A stretch of 64,000 nucleotides of DNA from Xylona heveae TC161 (taxonomy: Eukaryota > Ascomycota > Xylonomycetes > Xylonales > Xylonaceae). Made by a program: the position numbers and the translations under genes. Position 1 is the first letter of the stretch, and the number at the start of each line of letters is the position of its first letter. The notes under the pieces were generated by a model that saw only the letters and a program-made list of their open reading frames with translations, ran no database searches and had not been told where the DNA came from. Below are positions 46,329-56,692 of the stretch, in pieces. The stretch covers positions 811,726 through 875,725 of the forward strand of contig NW_017264193.1 of NCBI RefSeq assembly GCF_001619985.1. Direction: 5' to 3'.

Positions 46329-47120
46329 ATGTTCATACATCAGGATGGCACCCCAATACGTGATCCTATCATTGGCATGGGCGGGTCTGGGGTGGTAATC
46401 AGGCAGGAAAACATTGCCGTCAAGCTTCCCCTTATCTGCACAGAAGATGAGAGCACAAGAAATGGGTGGGCCGTCGAGATAATTGAGCGCGAGAAGGATG
46501 TCTATCGTCGCCTTGGTGAATGTGACGGTGTGGTCTCATGCCTCGATCTTTCTGGTCCAGGCATCCAAATGGAACTCATGGAGCTTGGGAACCTTCGCGA
46601 ATATCTCCAACAACATCGACCGTCAAAGCTTCTCCAACTTTCCTGGTTCAAAAAAATGGCTCACACATTAGCTCTGATACATGGCAGACGTGTCATTGTA
46701 GCAGATATTTCTAGTCGAAATCTTTTGCTCGCAACGGACCTCTCGATCAAATTCTCAGATTTTACAGAATCGTCAATTCTTCCGCTGGATACGGACATGT
46801 CTCAAGCTGATGACAGCGGCTATTCCATTCATACAGATATAGGTCAGTTTGGCACAGTCATGTATGAGGTGATTACTGGAACAAAATGTCAATTCAATCT
46901 ACATGAAGACGCCGAATCTCGAAGGGCTCAATGGCCCAGCCGAGAGCGCTTGCCCGCAACAAAAAGTCTCTGGCTAGGCGATATAATCGATAGATGCTGG
47001 AGCGAAAAATCATTCAAGGACACCTGGGAATTATCAACCATTTTAGCCGCAATTGATTTGGACCAAACATCCCCTGACAAAGCAGTAAGACTTCCGACAT
47101 TTTGTGCAGGGCTCAGCTAA
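46329..47120 (+). CDS. Divergent fungal protein kinase with DFT motif
   Basis: Single-exon protein of 263 residues, about one kinase domain long. The glycine loop is GMGGSGVV (residues 16-23), the ATP lysine AVKLP (K32), the catalytic loop VADISSRN (D126, N131) replaces HRDxxxxN, and the Mg-binding motif is DFT (144-146) instead of DFG. The short lobe ends with WSEKSFKDTWEL, the usual kinase helix with a conserved Trp. Such DIxSRN/DFTE kinases are a large, variable family in filamentous fungi, with few known substrates. All residues needed for phosphotransfer except the DFG glycine seem present, so activity is possible. The start at 46329 is the first ATG in frame and fits the N-lobe. Confidence 0.75.
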   Translation: MFIHQDGTPIRDPIIGMGGSGVVIRQENIAVKLPLICTEDESTRNGWAVEIIEREKDVYRRLGECDGVVSCLDLSGPGIQMELMELGNLREYLQQHRPSKLLQLSWFKKMAHTLALIHGRRVIVADISSRNLLLATDLSIKFSDFTESSILPLDTDMSQADDSGYSIHTDIGQFGTVMYEVITGTKCQFNLHEDAESRRAQWPSRERLPATKSLWLGDIIDRCWSEKSFKDTWELSTILAAIDLDQTSPDKAVRLPTFCAGLS

Positions 47121-47805
47121 TCAGCTTTTGCAGACAAAGGTGGTGAATCCAGATCATACAATCTTTAGAAAAGCTGTTCACTCATTTAAACAGTATTGGA
47201 GGTGCATCATGAGTGTTGCAACGGCTGCCTTGATATGGCTGAGAAAGTCATTTTGGTGAACTTCAACTAGCAAATTACCCTAGACATTTATTTTGTTTGT
47301 GGTCACGGTACGATATAGGCATATGCAATATGAAACTTTGTCCATCATCGTCTTCGAAGGCATATATAATTTTGACCACGTCTCATTAACAAGAAGGCTG
47401 GATGGACTGTGACATACAATTGTTTGCTGTCAACATACCAGTGGTTGGATACCCGTTCTCTGCAGCTCTGCTCAACCTCCCCATTTTCTCTTTACCGCAT
47501 GTATTCGCATCTGTCCAAGGGATCTTCGCGGGTTCTATAAAGCTGGGTTGATTCCCTGATGCATTATTCGGTGGTCAAAACATACCTACTTTATAGCCAT
47601 AAGAGCACCCCATACAAGCCCGATTCAGGGTCCTGATATGCCGATTGACTGATCACGCACGGGCCACCACGGAGAGTCCTAACTCCGAACCGAGATGATG
47701 TGAGAGCAAGGGAGCTCAAGCTCGCCATACAACTTTCCACCTTGTTTAACAGCGTCATTATACTTCACATACCAGCTTCTTTGAAGTGATATTTCAGTAA
47801 ACATC
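47121..47805. other. Intergenic between kinase and TMEM14 gene
   Basis: 685 bp, AT-rich at first. No gene seen; the last 100 bp are the leader of the TMEM14 gene. Confidence 0.45.
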
Positions 47806-48509
47806 ATGGTGAGTGCTTCTTAGCGCCTGCGATGCATCTCAATCGATGCCAAACCAACACCGCCTTTCTGCCTCCCTCCACCCCTCTGTTTCCTCACTCT
47901 TCAAGATTTATACGCTTGCAATAACAGCCATGAGAGCCCAGAAGAGAAATGACCAGTAACTAACCCGTATTTCCTCAATTCTAGGGCAACGAACTCCCCG
48001 CATACATTCTCGCCGCCCTGACCGCTGGCGGCGGCATCACGGGCTACGTCCGCACCGGCTCCGTGCCTTCTATCATTGCCGGTGTTGCTGTCGGTACTTT
48101 GGTACGACATTCCCTTTCACTATTCTCCATTCATTTCCCTTCCAGATTTTTTCTGCCAGAGCCGTTCAGTCCGCTTCATGTTCAGTATTCCACTTAACGC
48201 CACAATTCTCGATACGCTTTTTGACAATTTTCCGCATACAACAAAACTTTGGAAAAGAACCAGCGAAAAGAACAGCAAAGGGGAACATCATGGCTAACAC
48301 GTTTCTCCCTATAGTACGGTCTCGGAGGCTACCGTATCCAGAACCGCCAAACGTACGGCATCGAGCTCGCTCTTCTTGCCTCCGTCGTGTTGGCCGGCTC
48401 GTCGATTCCCCGCGCCATCAAGACGCAGAAACCGCTTCCCATTGGTCTGAGCGGATTGGCGCTTTTTGGACTATTTACTTTTGGCAATGCATTCAGAAGG
48501 GGGTTCTAA
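47806..48509 (+). CDS. TMEM14-family small membrane protein
   Basis: Transmembrane protein of the TMEM14 (UPF0136) family, found in mitochondria or ER; human TMEM14C moves protoporphyrinogen IX, which is family knowledge only. Exons 47806-47808, 47985-48101 and 48315-48509 give 104 residues. The first coding exon is the ATG alone, joined to GNELPAYILAALTAGGGITG. Then follow SVPSIIAGVAVGTL-YGLGGY, NRQTYGIELALLASVVLAGS and LPIGLSGLALFGLFTFGNAF, ending RRGF. Four short membrane helices are visible, and the Gly-rich helices fit the family. The second intron is 213 nt. Confidence 0.9.
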
Positions 48510-49316
48510 AGCATCGCGTTTAAGGATATAAGCAGATTAGCGTATTGTGCTTCATCTTTGATAATGAAATTTTGATTCCTGAAAGCGAAAGAAGATGTAA
48601 GAGCTTCGGGAGCACCGATGATAGTATGGTGGGATGTGCTTTCGTGTCTCTGTGGTAATCAATTCAATTATGAGGTAGACTAGTCGTATGATTTGCGATT
48701 GAAGAACAGGGCCGGGCAATACTGCTGTCGTTAGTGGAAGGGATGACATTGTGCCTCATCTCTAGTCCCAGAATGTCTTACTGGCCAACAGACCGGACAA
48801 CAAACGAAGGGGAGGGTTCAAGAGCGTTGTGGAATGAGTCTACAAGTTGAGTAGAACTACGATGAATTATCCCAATATCCTTTCGCCCTTGTTTCTTCTG
48901 GTAGAACTGTACATAAAGCCCGGCGTTTAAGCGGTTCAGCCAAAATAGCGAAAGCCAGAATATATTGATAGGATTATTTACGAACCGCTCGGTGACTTAA
49001 AGTAACGCACAAAGTAGGAATAAGTATGACGTATTTATTTAATCCAACAAATGCTAGAGTGAAAAGAAAAAGACTAAAAGCTAAAGTAAAACTTCATATG
49101 TATAGGGTGAAACGAATCGCCAGAGCCCATTGAAGTAGAGGCCGGCGTCAGAGAGCCCTATTGCTGAAAACTAACTGCTAAAAACAGAAAACATTGATCT
49201 AGGATCTTCTTTAGAAAAGAAAATTGCTACGCGAAAAAGCAGAACCATCTCATTGAAGTAAAGAGAAGTCTTCTTCGCGAGCTAAGATCCGGAAAAAAGC
49301 CAGTTTTTTTTTTCTC

Positions 49317-49398
49317 GACTCGTTATTCTGTAATCGTTTCTAGAGTCATATGTTAGTTTTTTTGGACTCGCCTTCTTCTGTGATCGCTTCTTGAGTCA
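49317..49398 (+). repeat. Imperfect direct repeat, two copies of about 33 bp
   Basis: Copy one (49317-49348) and copy two (49365-49398) share GACTCG, TTCTGTRATCG and TTCTWGAGTCA. They are separated by a short T-rich spacer. Origin unknown. Confidence 0.6.
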
Positions 49399-50949
49399 GG
49401 TAAAGGAGGAAAGGAGAGAGAGGGGGAAGGAGCCGCCCACATCCCCTTTGCTACGCGGCTGTCTCTCCCCCGGGGATGTTGGGACTTTGGAGAGAAGGGG
49501 AGAAGCCGTCGTCAACAAGGTAAGAGGCGAGAAACGGACAAAATAAGAAAGATTTACAGAGGTGGAGCAAAAAGGTGGAGCAAAAGTCGGAAGCGAGGTG
49601 GAGAGGAGGCGGGAGAAAGGAAGGGAGTGGTGAAAAGGCTGTCAAGGCAAATATGTGAAGTCCGTGAGGAAAGAAAGAAAAGAAAAGAAGAAGAGGAAGG
49701 AAGCTGGGGAGGGGGGAGAGTGGGGGGGTTTTATAGACGGAGGGAAGGGGCGAGTTATCTGAAAATCACGGAGCCGGGTAACCCATGAATTGAACCTGAG
49801 GGGGAGGATTTGGAGGAGGCTGGACCAACGGTGACGCGTGGGGTCGGTGAATATCGTCGGTTGTAGAAGGAGCGAGGCTGGATATAGAAGGAGCGCAGGT
49901 GAATGTGCTCGGCCGAGAGAATGCCATGGAATCCCGCGATGCCGGAGGAGGAGGGGGTTTGGGGAGACCGGGTAAGTCGATGAGGGTTCGGTATTCACTG
50001 GAGGATTGGAGCAGGGCGAGTTCGCACGGATTAGGAGGAACTATGCGACGGCCAGATTATGAGAAAGGTGTTGATGAGAGTCAAGAAGGAGGAATCATGA
50101 CGACGTGTATGGAGGTAAGACTGCCGCGATGTCCCCCAGCCCTGTTGACAGTGATCGAGCGCGTAGGTTGACTGCATGGTTAGCGATGCATTTGTCTGAG
50201 TATGATTCGGAACAGTCAGATTGAGGCCCAACGAAGACGTCAAGCCGCGGCATGTCATTCTGAACATATTGCGTGGAGGCGGCTGGAGTAATACTGCGTT
50301 GGCTTGGGCAGACTCTGCTCCTCATTGCGGCAAAGGGGCCATGCGCAAGGATCGACGACAGATAGGCATTTGTACTTCGGCACAAGACAAAGCCGTCACA
50401 GAGACATATCTCCAAATTGCATTTGGCCAGGGCGTTCTCGGAGAAACGTTTGATCGCACTGATGTAGCTAGCGTTCCTAGATATCAGTCATAGAAGATTT
50501 CATATAGAAGCCAGCATTCAATGTGAAATGCATCAACTCGTGCGCTTTGCAGGCTGAAACCCGCAATTGGGAATCTTAGACCTTCTCCTGGCATGCTTCA
50601 TAGCTGCTCCACAGGCATAGACGTAGCTTGCCCTTGAGAATAAGTTTGCGGTAAAGATCCTGTTTCCGGGAGTTGCGCAGCCAAAATCCCATGAACTGTA
50701 ATTGTGTACGCGCTCGTAGGAATTTTCCTGGCAATTCAAAAGGCAAAAGCTCCATAAAGTTAAGCAGCATAAATCATCACGATCATCTTTCTGTCCTAGC
50801 ACGCCCCTTTACTTCCAAATGTAGCAAAATTCATCAGATGCAGACAAAATTCTAATATCCATGAAAGAAGAAGGGCACGCAAGAAAAGAAGATAGCAATA
50901 AGGAAACAGGGATAAAAAAATAAAATGTCGTACATCACGGAAACAAAAG

Positions 50950-51142
50950 AGTTCACACGCCCCAGGACCTCATTCGGTACTGGTTAAGGCGTGCTACATC
51001 TCTATGTACCCCGTTCTCACAAATAATCCCCAGCCAGTACGACCCACGCGGGGGTCGAACACGAATAGAGGTTTCAGGAACTTCAGGTCCGGGTGGACGT
51101 AAGCGGGGTTAGCCACTTACGACCACACGGGCCGTCCGGTTA
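50950..51142 (-). ncRNA. Candidate structured RNA with Pol III-like boxes
   Basis: Several nested helices can be drawn. (1) 51129-51135 pairs with 51039-51045, 7 bp, with one G-U only if read from the minus strand. (2) 51093-51096 with 51123-51126. (3) Directly inside it an 8-bp hairpin, 51099-51106 with 51113-51120, again a G-U on the minus strand. (4) 50995-50999 with 51004-51008. (5) A 14-bp hairpin, 50956-50969 with 50976-50983 and 50988-50993, one mismatch and a four-base bulge. The minus strand also has TGGCTAACCCCG, close to an A box, and TGTTCGACCCC, close to a B box, and T runs follow near 50946 and 50920. It is not a tRNA (the T stem fails) nor any family I know. Expression is untested. 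Confidence 0.4.
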
Positions 51143-51603
51143 TTAGAGAGGACGAAAAAACCAAATATAACCTTGGAAATCCCAAACAAAACGGGCAATA
51201 GGAAGCGGTAGGTCCTCCCGGCAAGACGTACCGTAGCTATCCTCTCAAGTCAGCGCGAACCGTAGCTCTCGAGGCTGGTATTGTGAGTTTGAGGCCAAAC
51301 AGTTCAATGTCGAACGTCGCCTTTCATCATCACCGTCCCACATATCATCAGCATCATCGTCATCTTCACCGTCACCGAGCATCTCATACGTGTCAGGGCA
51401 AGGCAACAACGCGTAAATCGTAACACCCACTCACGTCAACGCTTCGGCCACAACAGTTCGACACAAACTTCGACGCACGAATCGATGCCACGGTACAGCG
51501 GAAGTTCTTTGTAAGTAAAAAGGAAAAAAGTTCCCATTTTTACCCTGAGAATATATGGACAAGAAGGAATCTAAAGATTGCAAGCTCTCAACAGCAACAC
51601 TTA

Positions 51604-53716
51604 CTATGACTGGCCTAGCTTTGCCAAACGCGCCGCTTTAAACCTACTCATCTTCTTTTCTCCAGAACCGCCTTCCTCTGGTGCCAAAGGGACAATTTCC
51701 TCCTCTTCGTCTTGTGGTAAGAATCCACCCTGTCTCTGCACCATACGGTTACGCATCTTGTGATACTCGACGGCGACTTGGTGTTCTAGAAGCGCGGGGT
51801 CGAACTCGTCGGGGTCAAACGGCGGTGCGAGTGCGGAAGGGTCGTTCTCAACAACAGCGTTGGCGAGTGTTTTCCCAGAAGGCCCTTCAGGCACTTTACG
51901 CGTCCGTTCCTCATCCGCCATCTTGATCGGTCCCATGAATTGCTTAGGCTTGGACCCTGATGCCGGGAAGAGCGGCAGCGAAGAGCCACTTGACCGGTTA
52001 TTTCGCTCGACGATACCATTCGCAAGAGGCCCGTTGGCTACCTTGGTAGGTTGAGGTGTTTCTTTGGATGATGCTGGGCTGGTGTCCGCCGCCTGCCGCG
52101 CACTCTTGAACTTGGATACCCTCCGAGGGGCCGGAGCCGCCGGTCCTGGAGCAGAAGTCGCAGGCGCTTTCCGCTCGATGATTGAGTCTTGAATAGCAGG
52201 TGGCGCATCCTTGTCTACGGATACTGGCGCTGGTGGCTCTTTAGCCACAGGTTTTGAAGGCGGCGCAATGTCAAGCGCTTCTGCAAAGCGAACGCCCTTT
52301 TTGCCTTCTTCTGACTTTTGCTTTGGTTTTTCTGAAACATCCTCAACTTCCTCGTCTTTGATGTGGAATTGAGCTGCTCCTGTAGCCCTAAGGTCAGGAG
52401 GGATCTCTCCACCTGGGCCAGCATTTTGCATCATTCGTGCATTGAGCTGTTTCTCAAGCTCAAGCATTTCTTGCCGGTAATCGTCGCTTATCTCGCGCCT
52501 CGTGCTTCTACCATACTTATCTTCATCCTCTTCGTCCTCTCCGTATTCATCATAGTCATCACCGTCGGAGAACTGACTGCCGCTCTCATCAAGGTCGAGC
52601 TCCGCAACTACAGAACCAACTTCATTCAGGCCGTATTCTAGCATCTCTCGACGAAGTTGTGCATCTTCTGAGGACTCGTTTTCTGGGATGACTGGAGGAT
52701 CACGTTCATCTTCGTCATCATCATCGCTATCATTGATTTCGATGATTCTCTGATCTGGTCGAAGTTGAGCGAAGTTCAGCTTTTGCGTTGGAGCGGAGGT
52801 AGGCTTTTCGGTAGGTTTCTCTTCAACATTTTCGGCAAAGCTGACGCTTTTCTTCGCTGGCTTGCCAGAAGTCTTTTTCGCCTCTGATTGGGGCTGCACA
52901 GGCTGTGCGGCGTCGGTGTCAGGCTTCTGGGTCTTTTCTCCAGAAGGCTCTTTGGGCGCCATCTTAGACGAACCCTCAGATTGCGGCTCATTCGATGGCT
53001 TCCCAGAAGGAATGTCCACACCAGCTTTGCGCAACGCTTCCAAAACCTGCGGCGCCGTGTCCGAAGCTCGGGACGTGCTGCTCGAAATGACATTGCCCTC
53101 TTCGTCCAGCTCTTCTCGAATTTCCGTCACAGGTAAGCCGTCTTCATTCATGACTTCAGGCTGATACAGGACCATTACGGCATCGACCTTTTCCTCCGCG
53201 GTATGTAATTGCTTCTCTACGGACTTTACATTTTGTTGGACATCTACAGACTCTGTTAGCATTTCCAATTCTCCTATTTTATATCACAGCGCAACTCACA
53301 GTCTATTCTGCGGCCTACTAAATCCACAACCTGACGCTTTGTGCGCACTATACCCTTGTCATCTCCAAGCAGAGCCTTGATCTCTTCACCTCATTAGCAG
53401 TGCGCTCAATAATATAGGAATGATGCAACACATACCCTGCTCATTCACAAGATCTCCCCCAAAATCATTGCCAATAGCAAGCTGCGCCCAATATTAGCAC
53501 CTTTTACTCCGCGCCAGTTCAATGATGCCCTAATCATACAAACTGCTCCCTAGAAGGCTCTCCATTGAATGCAAGGATTTCCTCCTTCAGCCCCTCGTAT
53601 TCTGCTTCCCACGTTTGCCAGTGTTGCAAGGACTTTCGGAGTTTCTCCACATTCTCCTCCAGACGCGCGCGGTGGCGCTCCAGGTCGCCAAAACTATCTT
53701 TGACCGGTTCAGCCAT
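51604..53716 (-). CDS. BUD27: URI/Bud27 unconventional prefoldin protein
   Basis: Prefoldin-like protein that helps assemble RNA polymerases through Rpb5 and acts in TOR signalling (family knowledge). Exons 53716-53540, 53481-53436, 53383-53300 and 53243-51604 give 648 residues. The prefoldin alpha-helical start MAEPVKDSFGDLERHRARLE, LQHWQTWEAEYEGLKEEILA and the beta region AIGNDFGGDLVNEQEIKALL plus KRQVVDLVGRRIDYVQQNV are typical. The rest is acidic and disordered, with IIEINDSDDDDEDERDP and RDPPVIPENESSE, then the conserved C-terminal motif KMSRFKAARLAKLG; a similar RVSKFKSARQA occurs earlier. An in-frame Met 39 codons upstream exists but lies outside the conserved start. Two exons are only 46 and 84 nt. 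Confidence 0.93.
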
Positions 53717-54350
53717 TGTATCGTCCCATGCGTTCAAGGGGAATAAAAATTGGCCGAATGGACTGAGGTTGAAATCCGTCGCTCGAAAAAGCTTAGGGCG
53801 ACGTGCCGAACATTCTAGTAGATTAGTCATCAAACGCCTTAGCTGTCAGCTGCAGATGCCTTAATTTTAGTGTAAATAAAGGAAGAAACTTGATTCGGAC
53901 AGGTTATTTTTAACTTATTCACAGGACGCTATAGTTGTCAGTGTTATCTACGGAGCACTTGGTAAACAAATATACTTTACTACAGTTTGAACAGGATTTA
54001 GTAACATAAGTACAATACAATCACATTTAATTGAAGGTTACAGGTCTATATTTTCCTAAAATTCCAGTTGTACAACAGTTTAGTCGCTGGGCCCATGTAG
54101 CTAAGGTATTGAAAACCCCGGTTTTTCCCCTATGGTAATACTCTCCATGTATAGCACGACCCCACGTTTTTGCCTTATAGTATTACCTGATCGGAGACTG
54201 CTTCTAAATTACTCATAGCTTAAACTCTTTCATCTTTCATTTTCATGACCCTCATGCTCCCCCAGTATCGACCATGGGTTATCGAGGATGTTGGAACATC
54301 ATCCACGAAGGTTTGGGAGCAGTGTTCTGTACTTTTCAGACAATAGCTAA
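53717..54350. other. AT-rich intergenic DNA upstream of BUD27
   Basis: BUD27 promoter on the right-hand side of its start, then AT-rich DNA. A short plus-strand frame (about 54260-54343, containing QYRPWVIEDVG) ends in a stop and may belong to the next gene. No other feature seen. Confidence 0.45.
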
Positions 54351-55598
54351 CTGACTGACGAATGGATCTTATACCGATATGTCGCACATGGCCACCGTAT
54401 ATGTGATCCTCAAGACGAGGAAGATGTGATCTTTTGGCTGAACGAATTACTCAAGGGCCCATCACCAACATTCCAGTGTAAAGAAAACATAAAGCCCTTG
54501 CCATTCGCGTTGCATGCTATGTCATCATGTGTCAATACACTTGACCTTGATAAACGAACATTAAAGGCAAAAACATGGATTGATACACGAGGACTAGGTC
54601 CAAACGATGGAGGCATGCTTACCATTCGCATTACACGTTTCCGTATCAATGGCAATCCACCAACCCTCAGTCTCACAAGTCTCCCGGATTCAGAGTTCTG
54701 TGACAAATACCAAAATAGTTGTCATCCTCTGGGGAAACCACCAATTTGCAACCTGCAATCCGACACACTGGACCAAAATCGCCCCCTTCCGGAAATACCA
54801 ACGATATTCAGCTTACACTCCGACACGCTGGACAAGGAGCTGGCAACCTTGCACTATCCCACACCACTCGGGCTCTTTCATGAGCAGCTGATGCTTGATA
54901 TTGTCCACCAGTGGAAGTCATTCTTCGATGATCATGATGCATGGGGCTCGTCACTGCTGCTATATAAGACATTGTGCAATGCACTTCTTCGGGTTGCTGC
55001 TCTGGATTTTGATATCTCTGATGATCTCCCTTCCTCCTGCCATGATTTACCTACCTCGCACATTGCTTGTCCTGGGTGGAAAGCAAATCCTGCAAATATC
55101 TTCTGGTATCACCAACTTCTGATCGTGCTGTGTCCCGACGCAGCAGATGAGCAGGCAGGAACACAAGCATTACAAGCTGCAAAAGTATACTTGAAAGGCA
55201 CCTCGGGAAAAGTCATCCTATTCTCCCTTCCGAGTATTGTGGTTGTAACCATAAACTCATTACACGTTCAATGCTCCAAGCCATTTCCGCTGCTAATATC
55301 ATTTCAAGACACTGAATTTGATCATTCAAGGGCATTTGACACAATGACAGATGGTCTGCACCTCCTGAAGAATATTTTTACATCGGTTCACTGGAGAGCA
55401 AACAAGCAGCTTATGTTTAAATACTATCCGTTTCCTATTGAGCTTTGGGAGAAGATATATCAGTATGTGGATCGTGGCACAAGGAGAAAGTTTGCACAAG
55501 CAGCACCATTGTTTGAACAAATTTATCATTCTCAAGTCCCAGAATTACAGGGTCTCAGGGTGATTTCATTGCCCATTCACGAGTGGGATACCAAATAG
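54351..55598 (+). CDS. Long ORF of unknown, lineage-specific protein with C-terminal F-box-like segment
   Basis: Open from about 54351 to the stop at 55598, roughly 415 codons, but the first ATG in frame is at 54519 (MSSCVNTLDLDKRTLK), giving 359 residues from there. The real start may lie in an upstream exon: the segment before it, RYVAHGHRICDPQDEEDVIF, reads as coding. No family was recognised. Visible features: a repeated SDTLD motif (about 54771 and 54813), an unusual number of Cys/His/Trp, and near the C-terminus YPFPIELWEKIYQYVDRGTR, which resembles an F-box LPxELWxxI helix although at the wrong end. The gene sits in AT-rich DNA with no paralogue nearby. It could be a decaying accessory gene. 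Confidence 0.5.
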   Translation: MTDEWILYRYVAHGHRICDPQDEEDVIFWLNELLKGPSPTFQCKENIKPLPFALHAMSSCVNTLDLDKRTLKAKTWIDTRGLGPNDGGMLTIRITRFRINGNPPTLSLTSLPDSEFCDKYQNSCHPLGKPPICNLQSDTLDQNRPLPEIPTIFSLHSDTLDKELATLHYPTPLGLFHEQLMLDIVHQWKSFFDDHDAWGSSLLLYKTLCNALLRVAALDFDISDDLPSSCHDLPTSHIACPGWKANPANIFWYHQLLIVLCPDAADEQAGTQALQAAKVYLKGTSGKVILFSLPSIVVVTINSLHVQCSKPFPLLISFQDTEFDHSRAFDTMTDGLHLLKNIFTSVHWRANKQLMFKYYPFPIELWEKIYQYVDRGTRRKFAQAAPLFEQIYHSQVPELQGLRVISLPIHEWDTK

Positions 55599-56692
55599 AG
55601 ATATTCTGTCACTACAGAAGACGGCATTGCTGGAAAGCTGGCATTGGTAAGGACAAATAGAGACATCTCATTTGCAATCTATTTTAATGGGATTTTCTCG
55701 GGCTTGGCATATATAAAAAGCACTGATACATAGTACGGGGTAGGCTGGTTAAATGGTGTTTGTTGACTAGTAATATAGTAGTCGGTTGGAAATATCGGAA
55801 TTTTGCAAGGCTGTCTCATCCATCCACATGTCAACAAACAAAGCAACTCCTCTCATGATACATGGTCTGCATGTGCTATTGCAATTTTGGGCTATGGACA
55901 CGATTGCTTATGGTGCAAATGTCGATCGAAGGACGGTGTAATTACTATGAGAGCTCTCGACCTCGATTCCTTTCTCTGAACACAGACTCTTATTAAACCT
56001 TCTATCACTCTACATTTTGCTCACGGCACTGGGGGCAACAAAGATGAAGAGTGCCAGCCTCTCGACGTGAATCACGCTTTTGCCACTCAAAGCAAACATC
56101 TCATCTAGCCGGTGAGGCGCCAGTGTCACCGATTCATCGATCCATATGCCGGATAGCTACTTCATTATGATGTAGGGGCTACCTGACAGGAATATTTACC
56201 ATGAAGCCACCTCAGAGAGCATAGAAGTGGCGAGCAGGCATCATAGCATGCCAGAGGCTTGTGTATAGCTAGCTAGTAGAAGATATATACAGGATGGCTG
56301 ATATATGACTAAATAAAATCTATATATGTCAACTATAGGTACCTTATTGGTGGTGGAAGGAGTCGAAACAGATGTAAATATAGTCATTAAAATATGTAAA
56401 TAAAGGTATAATATCAAAATATAGTATTATATTGACACTTTAGTAGTGACTTATAACAAGCCAGGTAATCCAGTCATGTGACCATACAGGGCATTACCGC
56501 CAACATCAGCTGTGCCTGAGCTCCGCAGCATTAAAGTAAGCCGGGTAAGCTACGGTACGATCTTCAACCAACGCAACCCAAAGCACGGAGCTCATGAAGT
56601 TACCAAGAACTAAACAACCGCATTGCCATCTCATATCATAGCTGTACAAGCTCGAGCCCGTCTCACCAGCGCCGCCTCTAAACGCTGTCAAG
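55599..56692. other. AT-rich intergenic DNA before TFB3
   Basis: 1.1 kb, AT-rich with TATATA tracts near 56280-56420. The TFB3 leader begins near 56600. No gene seen. Confidence 0.5.

Larger units (their letters stand above)
48510..51603. other. 3-kb region with low gene content and an RNA-like element
   Basis: Between TMEM14 and the stop of BUD27. 49390-49740 is very purine-rich on the plus strand, and a ~33-bp imperfect direct repeat lies at 49317-49348 and 49365-49398. Open frames on either strand are compositional. A hairpin-rich element (50950-51142) is described separately. The DNA from 50500 to 50900 shows nothing. Confidence 0.45.

Noticed and set aside
51104-51115. Telomerase RNA template (CTAACCC on the minus strand)
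   Set aside because: Only seven matching bases, inside a hairpin loop, less than the one and a half repeats a template needs.
51039-51135. tRNA reading of the structured element
   Set aside because: The acceptor-like stem and a B-box-like TTCGACC are present, but no 5-bp T stem or proper anticodon arm can be formed.
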